IMG/VR virus record: IMGVR_UViG_3300043811_000050
Span: 1-64,000 of that record
Length of the DNA: 64,000 nucleotides
DNA from: a virus
Strand: one strand, 5' to 3'
Positions 23,605 through 30,760 of the stretch are shown here, piece by piece (position 1 is the stretch's first letter; the number at the start of each line of letters is the position of its first letter). The notes beneath the pieces are model-generated. The model saw only the letters and a list, made by a program, of their open reading frames with translations, made no database searches and had not been told where the DNA came from. The position numbers and the translations under genes are program-made.

Positions 23605-24560
23605 GCTCTCCTCCCCACCACGTACCCTGACACCACTGGTCCCTTGAATACCACCGGCTTGGGCCAGACCCCCGGCGACCAGTGAGTTGCCCCATCCATT
23701 ATGGGGGCAAGGTACTTTGCCCCCCAGATGGAAGCCGGCGCACCCTGGGGCACCTCGCACTCGGCCTCCCCTGATATAACCGCTTTGCCAAATGTGCTCT
23801 CAATCCGATCCGCATAGACCAGGATGGTGTCCTCGGCCAGGGCTGCTATTTCAAGGAAGGCTGAGCGGAAATCTGGCTCTATCTTCTGTGTCGGTTGCTC
23901 GTCCAGCGCCGACCGCACCAGGGCTGCGGCCTTGGCAGGGAACTCCCCGACCACCAGCTGGCTGCGCATCCACGCACCGTTGCGCCAGCGGAAGGCCACA
24001 TAGTGGTCGGTCCAGGCCCAGGCGTCCAGCCCTTCTTCCCGATCGATGATGAAATCCACGGCCCAGACGGGAAGCATGGCCTGGACGTCTCCTAGCTCCG
24101 GGCAGGGAGCACCCCCAAGCGCAATGTTATTGGTCGCGTAGCACCAGCCCTGCTGAAGTGCGATGCACATGGCCCATTGTTGTCCGGTATTGTCTGATAT
24201 GAATGGCCGAAGTGCCTTCAGTATACCGGGCAAGCCGGCAGGCATGGGTAGCCACTCAACATCCACACCGGGAAAGTTCCAATCGGTCATCGGCAACGTC
24301 TGAATGGTTCCGCGAAATCGCCCGGATTTAATGGTGATCGACCCATCATTGACTGTAATCGACACTTCTCCGGGCATCCTTGCCAAAACCTTTTCGAACT
24401 CCATGCCGGGAACCAGGAATTGCTGTCCAGTCGGCCACGGATGACCGGCAGTCAAGTTTATATTGGTTGCTTTGATGATGCCGTTGTCAACGCAGTAAAA
24501 GTTCATGCCGAACGACTTGACGCTCATGGCGTCGTGAATCCATTTCAGGGCTTGTTTCAT
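23601..24560 (-). CDS. Sliding-clamp-like protein (DNA polymerase III beta fold)
   Basis: 319 residues. VPGMEFEKVLARMPGEVSIT, NDGSITIKSGRFRGTIQTLP and DWNFPGVD reproduce the spacing of beta-clamp domain 1 (an L/V-x-IxSGRxRxTLxTLP-x-x-FP pattern). Later strands (GQQWAMCIALQQGWCYATNN, ILVYADRIESTFGKAVI) fit domains 2 and 3 in shortened form; bacterial clamps have about 370 residues. A phage clamp would increase processivity of the phage polymerase. It lies downstream of the methyltransferase in the leftward operon. Alternative: an unrelated beta protein. Confidence 0.6.
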   Translation of the reverse strand: MKQALKWIHDAMSVKSFGMNFYCVDNGIIKATNINLTAGHPWPTGQQFLVPGMEFEKVLARMPGEVSITVNDGSITIKSGRFRGTIQTLPMTDWNFPGVDVEWLPMPAGLPGILKALRPFISDNTGQQWAMCIALQQGWCYATNNIALGGAPCPELGDVQAMLPVWAVDFIIDREEGLDAWAWTDHYVAFRWRNGAWMRSQLVVGEFPAKAAALVRSALDEQPTQKIEPDFRSAFLEIAALAEDTILVYADRIESTFGKAVISGEAECEVPQGAPASIWGAKYLAPIMDGATHWSPGVWPKPVVFKGPVVSGYVVGRRA

Positions 24561-24574
24561 TTACGCCCACCTTT

Positions 24575-25249
24575 TCAAAATAGCCCCGGCTGCTTGATCG
24601 CATCCGAGATGCGCTTACATGCGATATCGAAGTATTTAGGCTCTTTTTCAATGCCGATGAATTTCCTTCCCAGGCCAACGGCAGCGACTCCCGTCGTACC
24701 GGAGCCCATGAACGGGTCTATTATGCTGTGCACATCATCGGGAAGCTGCCCTATACACCATTCCATGACTTGAACCGGCTTTTGCGTCGGATGCTGGCGA
24801 GTAATGGAATCTCCTTGCCGCAGCATGCCGTTCCACATCCAGCGAAAAATGCGCACGGCTTTTGGAAGATTGGTCCAGGCAAGCTCACAATCGGCAAAGT
24901 TGCTTTCACCGTTTACCTTATCCCACACCAGCCAGCATGGCGTTGGTCCGAGTCCTTGAAAATAGTTGCCGCCGAAAATAATCTGCCATTTTGACGACGC
25001 GAGTAGCATTGCTACACATTCAGTGCTGATTGGTTCCTTGTCCCATGACACTTCGCCATAATCAATAGCAGCTGCATAACGCAGGTTATTGCCAGCACCT
25101 CTGGCGGCTCCATATCCGCCACGAGACGCAATCTTTTTATCGTTTTCATTAATCCCATATGGCGGATCGGTAACGCAGGCGTCAACGCGAGGAAGCGTTG
25201 GCAAAATAGCTCGACAGTCTCCAAGATAGAGGGAGACGTATTCAGACAA
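24575..25249 (-). CDS. DNA methyltransferase (beta-class, N6-adenine or N4-cytosine)
   Basis: 224 residues from TTG 25249; the longer in-frame extension runs antisense to the upstream nuclease gene and is not coding. Motif IV DPPYGIN is at residues 28-34, followed by a target-recognition region, and motif I DPFMGSGTTG is at about 178-187. The order IV then I marks the beta class. It starts VSLYLGDCRAILPTLPRVDA, typical of this family. Phage methyltransferases protect DNA from host restriction or regulate transcription. It lies downstream of a PD-(D/E)XK nuclease and a methyltransferase remnant. Confidence 0.88.
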   Translation of the reverse strand: MSEYVSLYLGDCRAILPTLPRVDACVTDPPYGINENDKKIASRGGYGAARGAGNNLRYAAAIDYGEVSWDKEPISTECVAMLLASSKWQIIFGGNYFQGLGPTPCWLVWDKVNGESNFADCELAWTNLPKAVRIFRWMWNGMLRQGDSITRQHPTQKPVQVMEWCIGQLPDDVHSIIDPFMGSGTTGVAAVGLGRKFIGIEKEPKYFDIACKRISDAIKQPGLF

Positions 25250-25253
25250 TTGC

Positions 25254-25715
25254 TCACGCCGGACCCAGCAATTCCCCGATGACTGTGGCGAAGGGATATT
25301 GTTCAAAGATTTTCCCCGCCTTGCCGCCGCGCGCGGAGGGCGCGGAACTGTCGTGCGTGCGAATATGCACTGTCTGAATACGAAGCGACGGCGGCAAATA
25401 TGCAATGCGACGACAATCGAGGGCGACGCATGCAAGCGCATCGAAATCGTGCGGTTGATAAACGCGCTGGCCGCCCTTCCCCGCGCGCCGGACGTGCCAT
25501 AGATAGGCCGGAAAATGGCCCTTGCGTTGCGGAATTGCCTTGGGGGCACGAGTGGCTTTGACCTGAATGCGAATTAGTCGCCCGCCCACATCGACGGCCA
25601 CATCGTAAGGACAGTTTTGATCGGTTAGAAAGGCCCGATATCCCTGTAAAATAAGGTCCGCGCAGACAAGATGCTCGCCCGCCACCCCAGCCGCTAAATC
25701 GCTGATATTTTCCAT
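25254..25715 (-). CDS. PD-(D/E)XK nuclease, group-I-intron endonuclease-like
   Basis: 153 residues. The start GVAGEHLVCADLILQGYRAF with DVAVDVGGRLIRIQVKAT carries the E ... D ... QVK arrangement of the PD-(D/E)XK fold, close to the family of I-Ssp6803I, a homing endonuclease of about 150 residues. Such enzymes cut DNA and spread their own gene. It lies between the remnant of one methyltransferase and a complete one, which is what an insertion by a homing endonuclease would leave. No intron splice evidence is seen. Confidence 0.75.
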   Translation of the reverse strand: MENISDLAAGVAGEHLVCADLILQGYRAFLTDQNCPYDVAVDVGGRLIRIQVKATRAPKAIPQRKGHFPAYLWHVRRAGKGGQRVYQPHDFDALACVALDCRRIAYLPPSLRIQTVHIRTHDSSAPSARGGKAGKIFEQYPFATVIGELLGPA

Positions 25716-25736
25716 GCGAAAATTTTAACACAAAAA

Positions 25737-25848
25737 CCGTATGGAGTCCAGTAACCACCGCGTCGACCTTCCCCAGCATCGGCAACACATCGCGACAATC
25801 CGCGTTGTACACCACGGCTCCTTCGGCGAGTTCCTTCTTAATAATCAC
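25737..25848 (-). pseudogene. Truncated N-terminus of a second DNA methyltransferase
   Basis: GTG 25848 has a strong GGGAGGGG ribosome site and overlaps the upstream stop. It encodes IIKKELAEGAVVYNADCRDV, then LPMLGKVDAVVT, which aligns with the N-terminus of the methyltransferase at 25249. At the DPPY position the frame is lost, although the DNA still reads ...ACTCCATACGG, close to a Pro-Tyr-Gly coding sequence. Translation would continue out of family into the nuclease gene to 25303. It is a remnant cut off near the DPPY motif. Confidence 0.7.
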
Positions 25849-26120
25849 TTGGTCCCCTCCCGCCGATAGTACACGCGTCCACGGGACTCGCTGATGATCT
25901 TGTGGGTAGCGTGCAGGTTGGCCTGACATTTCGCCGTTGTGGCCATGGACTCCGGCCGGCGCTCGGGGAACTTCTTGGCCAGGATGCCGATCAGCTCCGA
26001 AATGCTGGCTCCGCTTTTGCGGGATATGGCCTCAATGATCGTCGTGCAGACGCCGCTGCGCTGGGTAAGCGGCGGTCGCGACTTGTCAGGCACGACTATA
26101 GATTTTGCTGACTTTGACAT
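25845..26120 (-). CDS. Small protein with winged-helix-like features
   Basis: 91 residues from ATG 26120 with GGAG upstream; a TTG at 26126 is an alternative. The segment GVCTTIIEAISRKSGASISE, then LIGILAKKFPERRPESMATT, suggests a winged-helix-type DNA-binding fold, similar in theme to the C-terminus of the next gene upstream. Its stop overlaps the start of the methyltransferase remnant. Confidence 0.55.
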   Translation of the reverse strand: MSKSAKSIVVPDKSRPPLTQRSGVCTTIIEAISRKSGASISELIGILAKKFPERRPESMATTAKCQANLHATHKIISESRGRVYYRREGTK

Positions 26121-26122
26121 GG

Positions 26123-27052
26123 TCAACGCTCCCCAAAATACTTCGTGACGCTGCCGGCTTCCTTTTCCTTACGGAGAGTCAGTCCGCACGCCTTGGCCAT
26201 TGCCGGCATTGACACAGCAGTCCATCCAGTAGCTGCGAGAACATCGGCAGTGGTGCAGCCGCTCTTTCTCGTCAGCAATTCGGCAATGAGCTGAGTCTTG
26301 GCACCACAGGTGCCTGCGCCGTTGCCATTTCTGACTTTGGCAGCCTTAGCCTTGGCGGTCTTAGCCTTAATAACCTTCGCTTTGGCCTTACTGGCCTTCT
26401 TTGATTTGCTCGCCACAATAGTCTCCTTTTCATCGTTAGAAACTTCGTTGGGAATCTCGGGAGCATTGTCCAGCGCCGACTGCATCTGCACCGACGGTGG
26501 AGAAACACATATCAACTTGTCATTCACAAGGTGCCATTCTGCCAAGGCCGGCCGATCAGGCTGGTCCTCGGTGGTCACCCAGACAAAGGCCACCTTTTTG
26601 CCGCCGCGACCGGCAGCATATCCAACCTTGTCTGCGATCTCATTGACAGTGGCGCCCGGAGCCAGGGACGTCTTGCCCCGGGCGATTACCTTCATATCCT
26701 GATCGAGTGGAAGAATCAACAACTTGGCCATGATGGCTACACTCCCGTGAAGAGGCTGGATCAGGCTTTCCCATCGACCGGTTCGCGGGTTCCAGCGTTG
26801 TCCGCGTCGATCTGTCTTAACAGATTTGATGCCGGTTTTAGGTCCAGCCGGCTTGACCTGAGATTTCTGCGCAGCACTAATTTTCATTTGTTTTTCAACG
26901 TTATGGTCGATGAAGATCGCTTGCTTAACCGGCCGATTGGCCCAGGCCTCGAAGCGATCGTCGGTGCCCATGAACAGAAAGTCCGGGGCGCCATCCTCGA
27001 CCATCTGCATGATATGTCGGGGCAACTCATGGGGTCCGTCGGATGGGTTCAT
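26123..27052 (-). CDS. DUF3489-like C-terminal domain with Lys/Ala-rich linker
   Basis: 309 residues. The N-terminus (IMQMVEDGAPDFLFMGTDDR) is unrelated to known folds. A histone-like linker rich in KAKAKVIKAKTAKAKAAK lies around residue 230, followed by LIAELLTRKSGCTTADVLAA with TGWTAVSMPAMAKACGLTLR, which matches the DUF3489 winged-helix pattern (ATGW motif). A DNA-binding regulator is likely. A palindromic promoter-like site lies at 27079-27107, just upstream. Confidence 0.6.
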   Translation of the reverse strand: MNPSDGPHELPRHIMQMVEDGAPDFLFMGTDDRFEAWANRPVKQAIFIDHNVEKQMKISAAQKSQVKPAGPKTGIKSVKTDRRGQRWNPRTGRWESLIQPLHGSVAIMAKLLILPLDQDMKVIARGKTSLAPGATVNEIADKVGYAAGRGGKKVAFVWVTTEDQPDRPALAEWHLVNDKLICVSPPSVQMQSALDNAPEIPNEVSNDEKETIVASKSKKASKAKAKVIKAKTAKAKAAKVRNGNGAGTCGAKTQLIAELLTRKSGCTTADVLAATGWTAVSMPAMAKACGLTLRKEKEAGSVTKYFGER

Positions 27053-27078
27053 TGGTAGTGCCTCCTGTGTGGATAATC

Positions 27079-27107
27079 AGCTTACGTTGGATTGATACAA
27101 AAATCAA
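27079..27107 (-). promoter_or_regulatory. Palindromic promoter/operator site 3
   Basis: On the - strand TTGATT is followed after 17 bases by TAAGCT, with the palindrome TTGAT-ACAAAA-ATCAA (27092-27107) covering the -35. It resembles sites 1 and 2, with a poorer -10. It lies 27 bases upstream of the gene starting at 27052. Confidence 0.45.
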
Positions 27108-27517
27108 GGCTCTTGTTTCACCCCCAGCTTGACGATCATTTTCTGCAAGTCCTTTCTTACCTGATCCTGGGATTTCCTATAGACATCAACCACAATGGAA
27201 GCCGCGGCGGTGAGATCGCCGCCCTGCAACCAGTCATTATCATCATGCTTGGCGAGCAATTCTAAGGCTTGCTTGTAGTTAATATATTTTGGATCACGTT
27301 TCTGTTTCCTCCTGTACTTGAGGTAAGCGGTCCAGACCAAGTGTGCCGGGACTGACACATACCTCATTCCGAGTTTCCTCAAGAGGTTTTCAAGTTCGAC
27401 CAGTCGGGTCACCTCTTCGAGCTGAGCAGATGTGGCACACTTGAGTGCAGATGTTGCCTCAACGGCTTCCTGTCTTCTTGGCTGGTATCGTCTCACCCAT
27501 TCATAGAACAAATCCAT
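27104..27517 (-). CDS. Protein of unknown function in the leftward accessory operon
   Basis: 137 residues from ATG 27517 with GGGAGGGG upstream. It is basic and helical (MDLFYEWVRRYQPRRQEAVE, VWTAYLKYRRKQKRDPKYIN) and lacks known motifs. The start overlaps the stop of the upstream gene. Confidence 0.6.
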   Translation of the reverse strand: MDLFYEWVRRYQPRRQEAVEATSALKCATSAQLEEVTRLVELENLLRKLGMRYVSVPAHLVWTAYLKYRRKQKRDPKYINYKQALELLAKHDDNDWLQGGDLTAAASIVVDVYRKSQDQVRKDLQKMIVKLGVKQEP

Positions 27518-27729
27518 CACCCCCTCCCGCACGCCTGCGCCACCAGCACCACGGCATGCATGCACAGCCAGGCCTCGTGTACATCCGCCGGCAGCCGGCG
27601 CATCTTGTTGGCAAGGGCCAGGGCGCGGACCCGCGGCACCAGCTCGTGGACCGGCAGCGAGCGCCAGCTCTTGACCAGCGCGCGGGCGCGGGCGTCGGGG
27701 TCGATATAAAGGATATTGCTGATGGTCAT
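27517..27729 (-). CDS. Small protein of unknown function
   Basis: 70 residues. The sequence (ILYIDPDARARALVKSWRSL, LALANKMRRLPADVHEAWLC) is helical and basic. It overlaps the pentapeptide gene upstream and the gene downstream, so it is translated from the same message. Confidence 0.55.
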   Translation of the reverse strand: MTISNILYIDPDARARALVKSWRSLPVHELVPRVRALALANKMRRLPADVHEAWLCMHAVVLVAQACGRG

Positions 27730-28262
27730 ATCAGCCCCCTCGCTTTGGCCAATGCTTCGAGACTGTCAAGAATAGCAAAGGTCTCGAGGCCAAGCTGTGT
27801 TCCGCCGCGGGTTTGTCGCCAGTGCTTATGCGCCTCTGGCAGGGTGAAATAACGGCACCCCGCCTTTACCATGGGTTCGGAATCCTGGGTCAACTTTTGT
27901 AGTAGAAAGTGATAGCCGTCTGAGCGAACGCCACCTTGAATAATCCATTGATCCCTAAGGTAGACCCCGCTGAGATAGGCCCCGCTAAGATTGGCCCCGC
28001 TAAGATTGGCCCCGCTGAGATTGGCCCCGCTAAGATTGGCCCAGCCGAGATTGGCCCCGCTAAGATTGGCCCAGTCGAGGTCAGCCCCTCTAAGGTTGGC
28101 CCCCCTAAGGTCGGCTCCGGTGAGATCGGCCACGTTGAGATCGGCCCCGGTGAGGTCGGCCCCAGTGAGGTCGGCCCCGTTGAGGTCAGCTCCGGTGAGG
28201 TCGGCCCCACCAAAATTTCGCCGGCCGCTTTCATACGCTGCTAACAGTTCATCTCTTGTCAT
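27726..28262 (-). CDS. Pentapeptide-repeat protein
   Basis: 178 residues from ATG 28262, which follows AGGAGG. About residues 18-105 are some 18 pentapeptides of the form A(D/N)L(S/T)G, giving a right-handed quadrilateral beta-helix. A separate alpha/beta C-terminal region (WIIQGGVRSDGYHFLLQKLT, AHKHWRQTRGGTQLG) follows. Some pentapeptide proteins mimic DNA and inhibit gyrase; whether this one does is unknown. It is part of the leftward operon. Confidence 0.85.
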   Translation of the reverse strand: MTRDELLAAYESGRRNFGGADLTGADLNGADLTGADLTGADLNVADLTGADLRGANLRGADLDWANLSGANLGWANLSGANLSGANLSGANLSGAYLSGVYLRDQWIIQGGVRSDGYHFLLQKLTQDSEPMVKAGCRYFTLPEAHKHWRQTRGGTQLGLETFAILDSLEALAKARGLI

Positions 28263-28328
28263 AATTCCTCCTACGCCCCGCATGTCGCGGCTGGAGGCCC
28301 CCGGCATGGCCGAGGGCCTCGGGTCGCT

Positions 28329-28520
28329 TCAGTCCCCCGTCATTACGGCCAGCGCCTGCGACATGCGGTAGTGGACCGCCTGCACGAGCTGCAGCTCGAA
28401 GGCCTCGCGCGCGGCGCGCAGCGCCTCGGCGTGGACGTCCTGGGTAGCCGCCTGGGCGGCGTCCAGTTTCTCCAGCAGCGTGCGAAGGCTCTGCGTCTTG
28501 GTTTTGACTAGCTGGTTCAT
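28329..28520 (-). CDS. Small helical protein
   Basis: 63 residues from ATG 28520 with CAGGAGAA upstream. It is a helical protein (KTQSLRTLLEKLDAAQAATQ, ALRAAREAFELQLVQAVHYR), possibly a coiled coil. It lies right below promoter site 1 (28565-28592), so it is probably the first gene of a short unit. Confidence 0.55.
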   Translation of the reverse strand: MNQLVKTKTQSLRTLLEKLDAAQAATQDVHAEALRAAREAFELQLVQAVHYRMSQALAVMTGD

Positions 28521-28564
28521 GGTGATTCTCCTGTGATGCCGGGGTCCCATCCCCGACAATTCCG

Positions 28565-28592
28565 ATAATACGCCTCTTGATAAAAATATCAA
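28565..28592 (-). promoter_or_regulatory. Palindromic promoter/operator site 1
   Basis: On the - strand TTGATA (28587-28592) is followed after 16 bases by TATTAT (28565-28570). The perfect palindrome TTGATA-AAAA-TATCAA (28577-28592) overlaps the -35 and spacer. Site 2 at 29219-29246 shares the layout, including GGGC before and GAGG after the palindrome. Confidence 0.7.
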
Positions 28593-28621
28593 GCCCTTTG
28601 ATGCTGATTTTTTAAAAAAGT

Positions 28622-28795
28622 TCAGCCATAACCATGGTGCTGCCGGCTGAGGTCCCAGTCAACCTGCCACCGCGCCTCAAGGTCGCGACGGGCCGCTGCT
28701 TCGGTGGCGAAAGTGCCGTAGACGCGGCCCCGGACGACCAGAAACCAGCCCTCGAGGAGCTGGAACACTTGGTCTTGGACGTGGAGAGGTTCCAT
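28622..28795 (-). CDS. Small protein of unknown function
   Basis: 57 residues from ATG 28795. The sequence VFQLLEGWFLVVRGRVYGTF, then ATEAAARRDLEARWQVDWDL, has an antiparallel strand pair and helix like small phage proteins in alphaproteobacteria. No ribosome site is evident. An overlapping frame (28612-28800) is its shadow. Confidence 0.5.
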   Translation of the reverse strand: MEPLHVQDQVFQLLEGWFLVVRGRVYGTFATEAAARRDLEARWQVDWDLSRQHHGYG

Positions 28796-28832
28796 AACAT
28801 TCGTTATCCAGTTTCGGTTCCCGCTGTCGCGG

Positions 28833-28928
28833 CTAGGACTTGTTGTGGCTCCGCCATAAGGCATGAGCCCGCCCAAAACAGTACCCTCCGATAAAGAACA
28901 ACGCGGCGATCACTATGAGCCCAATCAT
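28833..28928 (-). CDS. 31-residue membrane microprotein
   Basis: MIGLIVIAALFFIGGYCFGR is one hydrophobic span, followed by AHALWRSHNKS. GGAGGA precedes ATG 28928. It is the third of three overlapping small ORFs running from 29190. Confidence 0.5.
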   Translation of the reverse strand: MIGLIVIAALFFIGGYCFGRAHALWRSHNKS

Positions 28929-29032
28929 ATTGGCAGTCCTCCCGTCGTCAGCATCATCCAGAACCCGCCTGCGGCGAGGAAGCCGCTTATCGCGGCCACC
29001 TCGATCGCTGTGATGAGGGCCTCGCGGATCAT
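28925..29032 (-). CDS. 35-residue membrane microprotein
   Basis: ATG 29032 overlaps the upstream stop and its stop overlaps the next start. The product MIREALITAIEVAAISGFLA continues AGGFWMMLTTGGLPI, one membrane span. Overlap on both sides suggests real coupling. Confidence 0.45.
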   Translation of the reverse strand: MIREALITAIEVAAISGFLAAGGFWMMLTTGGLPI

Positions 29033-29190
29033 TTGGATGGCACCGTAGGCATGATGCGCAGATCGCCACAATTGCCAGGACCAATGTATTCAACGTTCGA
29101 TCCGGCACCGAGATAGGCCGCGCGGCCTACAATCGCGAATAGGTAGCCATGGTTGGCTGCGGTCTGAAGGTTGATTTCGATCCGTGTCAT
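29029..29190 (-). CDS. 53-residue protein of unknown function
   Basis: MTRIEINLQTAANHGYLFAI continues GRAAYLGAGSNVEYIGPGNC and a short tail. It lies just below promoter site 2 (29219-29246) and overlaps the next two small ORFs, forming a three-gene cascade. No family is recognised. Confidence 0.5.
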   Translation of the reverse strand: MTRIEINLQTAANHGYLFAIVGRAAYLGAGSNVEYIGPGNCGDLRIMPTVPSK

Positions 29191-29218
29191 TTCTGTATTC
29201 CCCGTTGCTGATGACTGG

Positions 29219-29246
29219 ACTATACACCTCTTGATATTTTTATCAA
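29219..29246 (-). promoter_or_regulatory. Palindromic promoter/operator site 2
   Basis: On the - strand TTGATA (29241-29246) is followed after 16 bases by TATAGT (29219-29224). The perfect palindrome TTGATA-TTTT-TATCAA spans 29231-29246. It would drive the small ORFs from 29190 leftward and is nearly identical to site 1. Confidence 0.7.
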
Positions 29247-29251
29247 GCCCC

Positions 29252-29653
29252 TCACTGATCTTTTTTCAAAATTCTTTCCACTGCCTCCCAGTCCCACCGC
29301 CCCGGCCACCCTTCCTCCCGCAGCATCGGCCTTATGGCCTTGAGCCCCCCGGTCTTGAGCCCTTTGGCGTCCTTGCCACGGTACAGCCACAGCTCATCTA
29401 TCCGCCGGACGGCAATGAACACCCGTCCACCCAACCGCGCCCGCCGGTCAATCCATGCAACCTGGAACGGCCAGGACTTGGTCTTTGGGATCACCCATCC
29501 TTTGGTCTGCTTGTATTCAATCCATCCCTGGATGCCACCGGGAAAACAGAACTCGCTGTCTGGTATCCCACGCTCTGTCTGCCCGGACTCGATTGAAGTC
29601 CACTGCGCGGACTTGATGTGCTTGCGGAACAGCTGGCGGAGTCCACCGTCCAT
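29252..29653 (-). CDS. VRR-NUC-like endonuclease
   Basis: 133 residues. ESGQTERGIPDSEFCFPGGI followed by GWIEYKQTKGW has the E ... GIPD ... E-x-K motif of the VRR-NUC/PD-(D/E)XK nucleases. RARLGGRVFIAVRRIDEL completes the fold. Phage members act on branched DNA during recombination or packaging. It is the first gene of the leftward unit, divergent from the replication module. Length is normal for a stand-alone domain. Confidence 0.8.
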   Translation of the reverse strand: MDGGLRQLFRKHIKSAQWTSIESGQTERGIPDSEFCFPGGIQGWIEYKQTKGWVIPKTKSWPFQVAWIDRRARLGGRVFIAVRRIDELWLYRGKDAKGLKTGGLKAIRPMLREEGWPGRWDWEAVERILKKDQ

Positions 29654-29685
29654 TGTGAGGTCCTTTAGGCCATTTAAGCAGGGGC

Positions 29686-29714
29686 TTGCTTTTTTATTTT
29701 ACCCGTTTTATCCT
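29686..29714 (+). promoter_or_regulatory. Candidate promoter for the rightward replication module
   Basis: TTGCTT (29686-29691) and TATCCT (29709-29714) are separated by 17 bases in the 84-base gap between divergent genes. A good AGGAGG ribosome site follows. No palindrome of the leftward type is present. Confidence 0.5.
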
Positions 29715-29737
29715 ATGGGTCCACACAGGAGGTTAGC

Positions 29738-29941
29738 ATGGAAAAAAAACCGTACTGCCTTCGCGGCCCGATGTACCGACTTAGACATGGTGATGAAGTC
29801 CGCACGACCTATGACATGGTCGGACGCGTTGTTGAATTTCCAAAGAGCGCCCCCGGATTGGTCCTTCTCCAATTCCCCGACGGGAAAAAGGCCCTCCATC
29901 ATATTGACTATTTAAGATTTGAGCATAGGGGGCAGGCATGA
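29738..29941 (+). CDS. First early gene, small protein of unknown function
   Basis: 67 residues with AGGAGG upstream. The beta-rich sequence MYRLRHGDEVRTTYDMVGRV, then LVLLQFPDGKKALHHIDYLR, suggests an SH3-like barrel. It overlaps the next gene by four bases and opens the rightward unit. Confidence 0.6.
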   Translation: MEKKPYCLRGPMYRLRHGDEVRTTYDMVGRVVEFPKSAPGLVLLQFPDGKKALHHIDYLRFEHRGQA

Positions 29942-30531
29942 ACACCCCCAGCGCGGCCTTGGCCGCAGCAATAACAAACGCCAGACTTGCCCTCAACCCG
30001 GATAAGCTCGACCGCCTGCGCGAGGCCACGAAACACTTACGTAACCTGACACTCGAGGCCAACGACCTCGAAGTCCAGCTCAAGTCCCGCAAGGGCGAAA
30101 TCGACACCATGACCAAGTCGACCCTTCCCGCCCTATTCGAGGAAGCCGGCGTCACATCCATCGGCATCGAGGCCGAGGGCAATATGCCGGCCTATGAGGC
30201 CAGGACGCAGCCCTATTATCACGCTAATATCAAAGCGGACTGGGAGCCGGAAAAGAAGAACGAGGCATTCACCTGGCTGACGGACCACGGGCACGGTGAC
30301 CTTATCAAAGCGGTCATCACCGTTGAGTTCGGCCGTGGTGAATATGGCACCATGAAGAAGGTCGAGGATTGGCTCAGGGAGTCCAAGGTGGTTTACACCA
30401 ACGACCGTGCGGTTCCCTGGGCCACCTTAACCGCATTCGTGAAAGAACAGATCACAAAGCACAATACCATTCCGCCCTTGGAAACCTTGGGAGCGACAGT
30501 GGGGAAAGTGGTTAAGTTAAAGCAGCTATAA
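29938..30531 (+). CDS. Early protein with coiled-coil N-terminus, unknown function
   Basis: 197 residues. Residues about 20-60 form a coiled coil (KLDRLREATKHLRNLTLEAN), then a mixed alpha/beta part (YEARTQPYYHANIKADWEPE) and a C-terminal winged-helix-like region (TLTAFVKEQITKHNTIPPLE). It precedes the SSB-like gene in many phages as I recall, so a role in DNA replication or recombination is possible. No catalytic motif is seen. Confidence 0.6.
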   Translation: MNTPSAALAAAITNARLALNPDKLDRLREATKHLRNLTLEANDLEVQLKSRKGEIDTMTKSTLPALFEEAGVTSIGIEAEGNMPAYEARTQPYYHANIKADWEPEKKNEAFTWLTDHGHGDLIKAVITVEFGRGEYGTMKKVEDWLRESKVVYTNDRAVPWATLTAFVKEQITKHNTIPPLETLGATVGKVVKLKQL

Positions 30532-30572
30532 GTATAATGCGATGGCGTAACTATCAAGAATGGAGAGATGAG

Positions 30573-30689
30573 ATGATCTTTATAGGACCACTATTATCGC
30601 TTATAGGATTATGCATAGCGATATCTTCCGGGCAGACATGGTCGATTGTTTTTTGCTCAGAACAGACTGGACATGCAGGAATTGGTTGA
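30573..30689 (+). CDS. 38-residue membrane microprotein
   Basis: ATG 30573 is preceded by GGAGAGATGAG. The product begins MIFIGPLLSLIGLCIAISSG and ends in a hydrophilic SEQTGHAGIG. It has one hydrophobic span and lies in the 229-base gap between two early genes. The remainder of that gap holds no clear signal. Confidence 0.4.
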   Translation: MIFIGPLLSLIGLCIAISSGQTWSIVFCSEQTGHAGIG

Positions 30690-30760
30690 GAGGCCAATCT
30701 TGAGCCAGCCGGAGACGTGACAGCCCGGAGAGACGGGGCACAATTTAACAGGAGGTACCA

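Noticed and set aside
25012-25549. Longer N-terminal extension of the methyltransferase and a short shadow ORF at 25012-25257
   Set aside because: The extension is antisense-like code of the nuclease gene; family alignment supports the start at 25249.
25160-25848. Group I intron joining the methyltransferase remnant to the complete gene
   Set aside because: The downstream gene already has its own N-terminus, so splicing would duplicate it; no intron core was recognised.
27936-28371. + strand ORFs of repeated IGPAKIGPAE or LAPLRLAPLR type
   Set aside because: They are the reverse reading of the pentapeptide-repeat gene.
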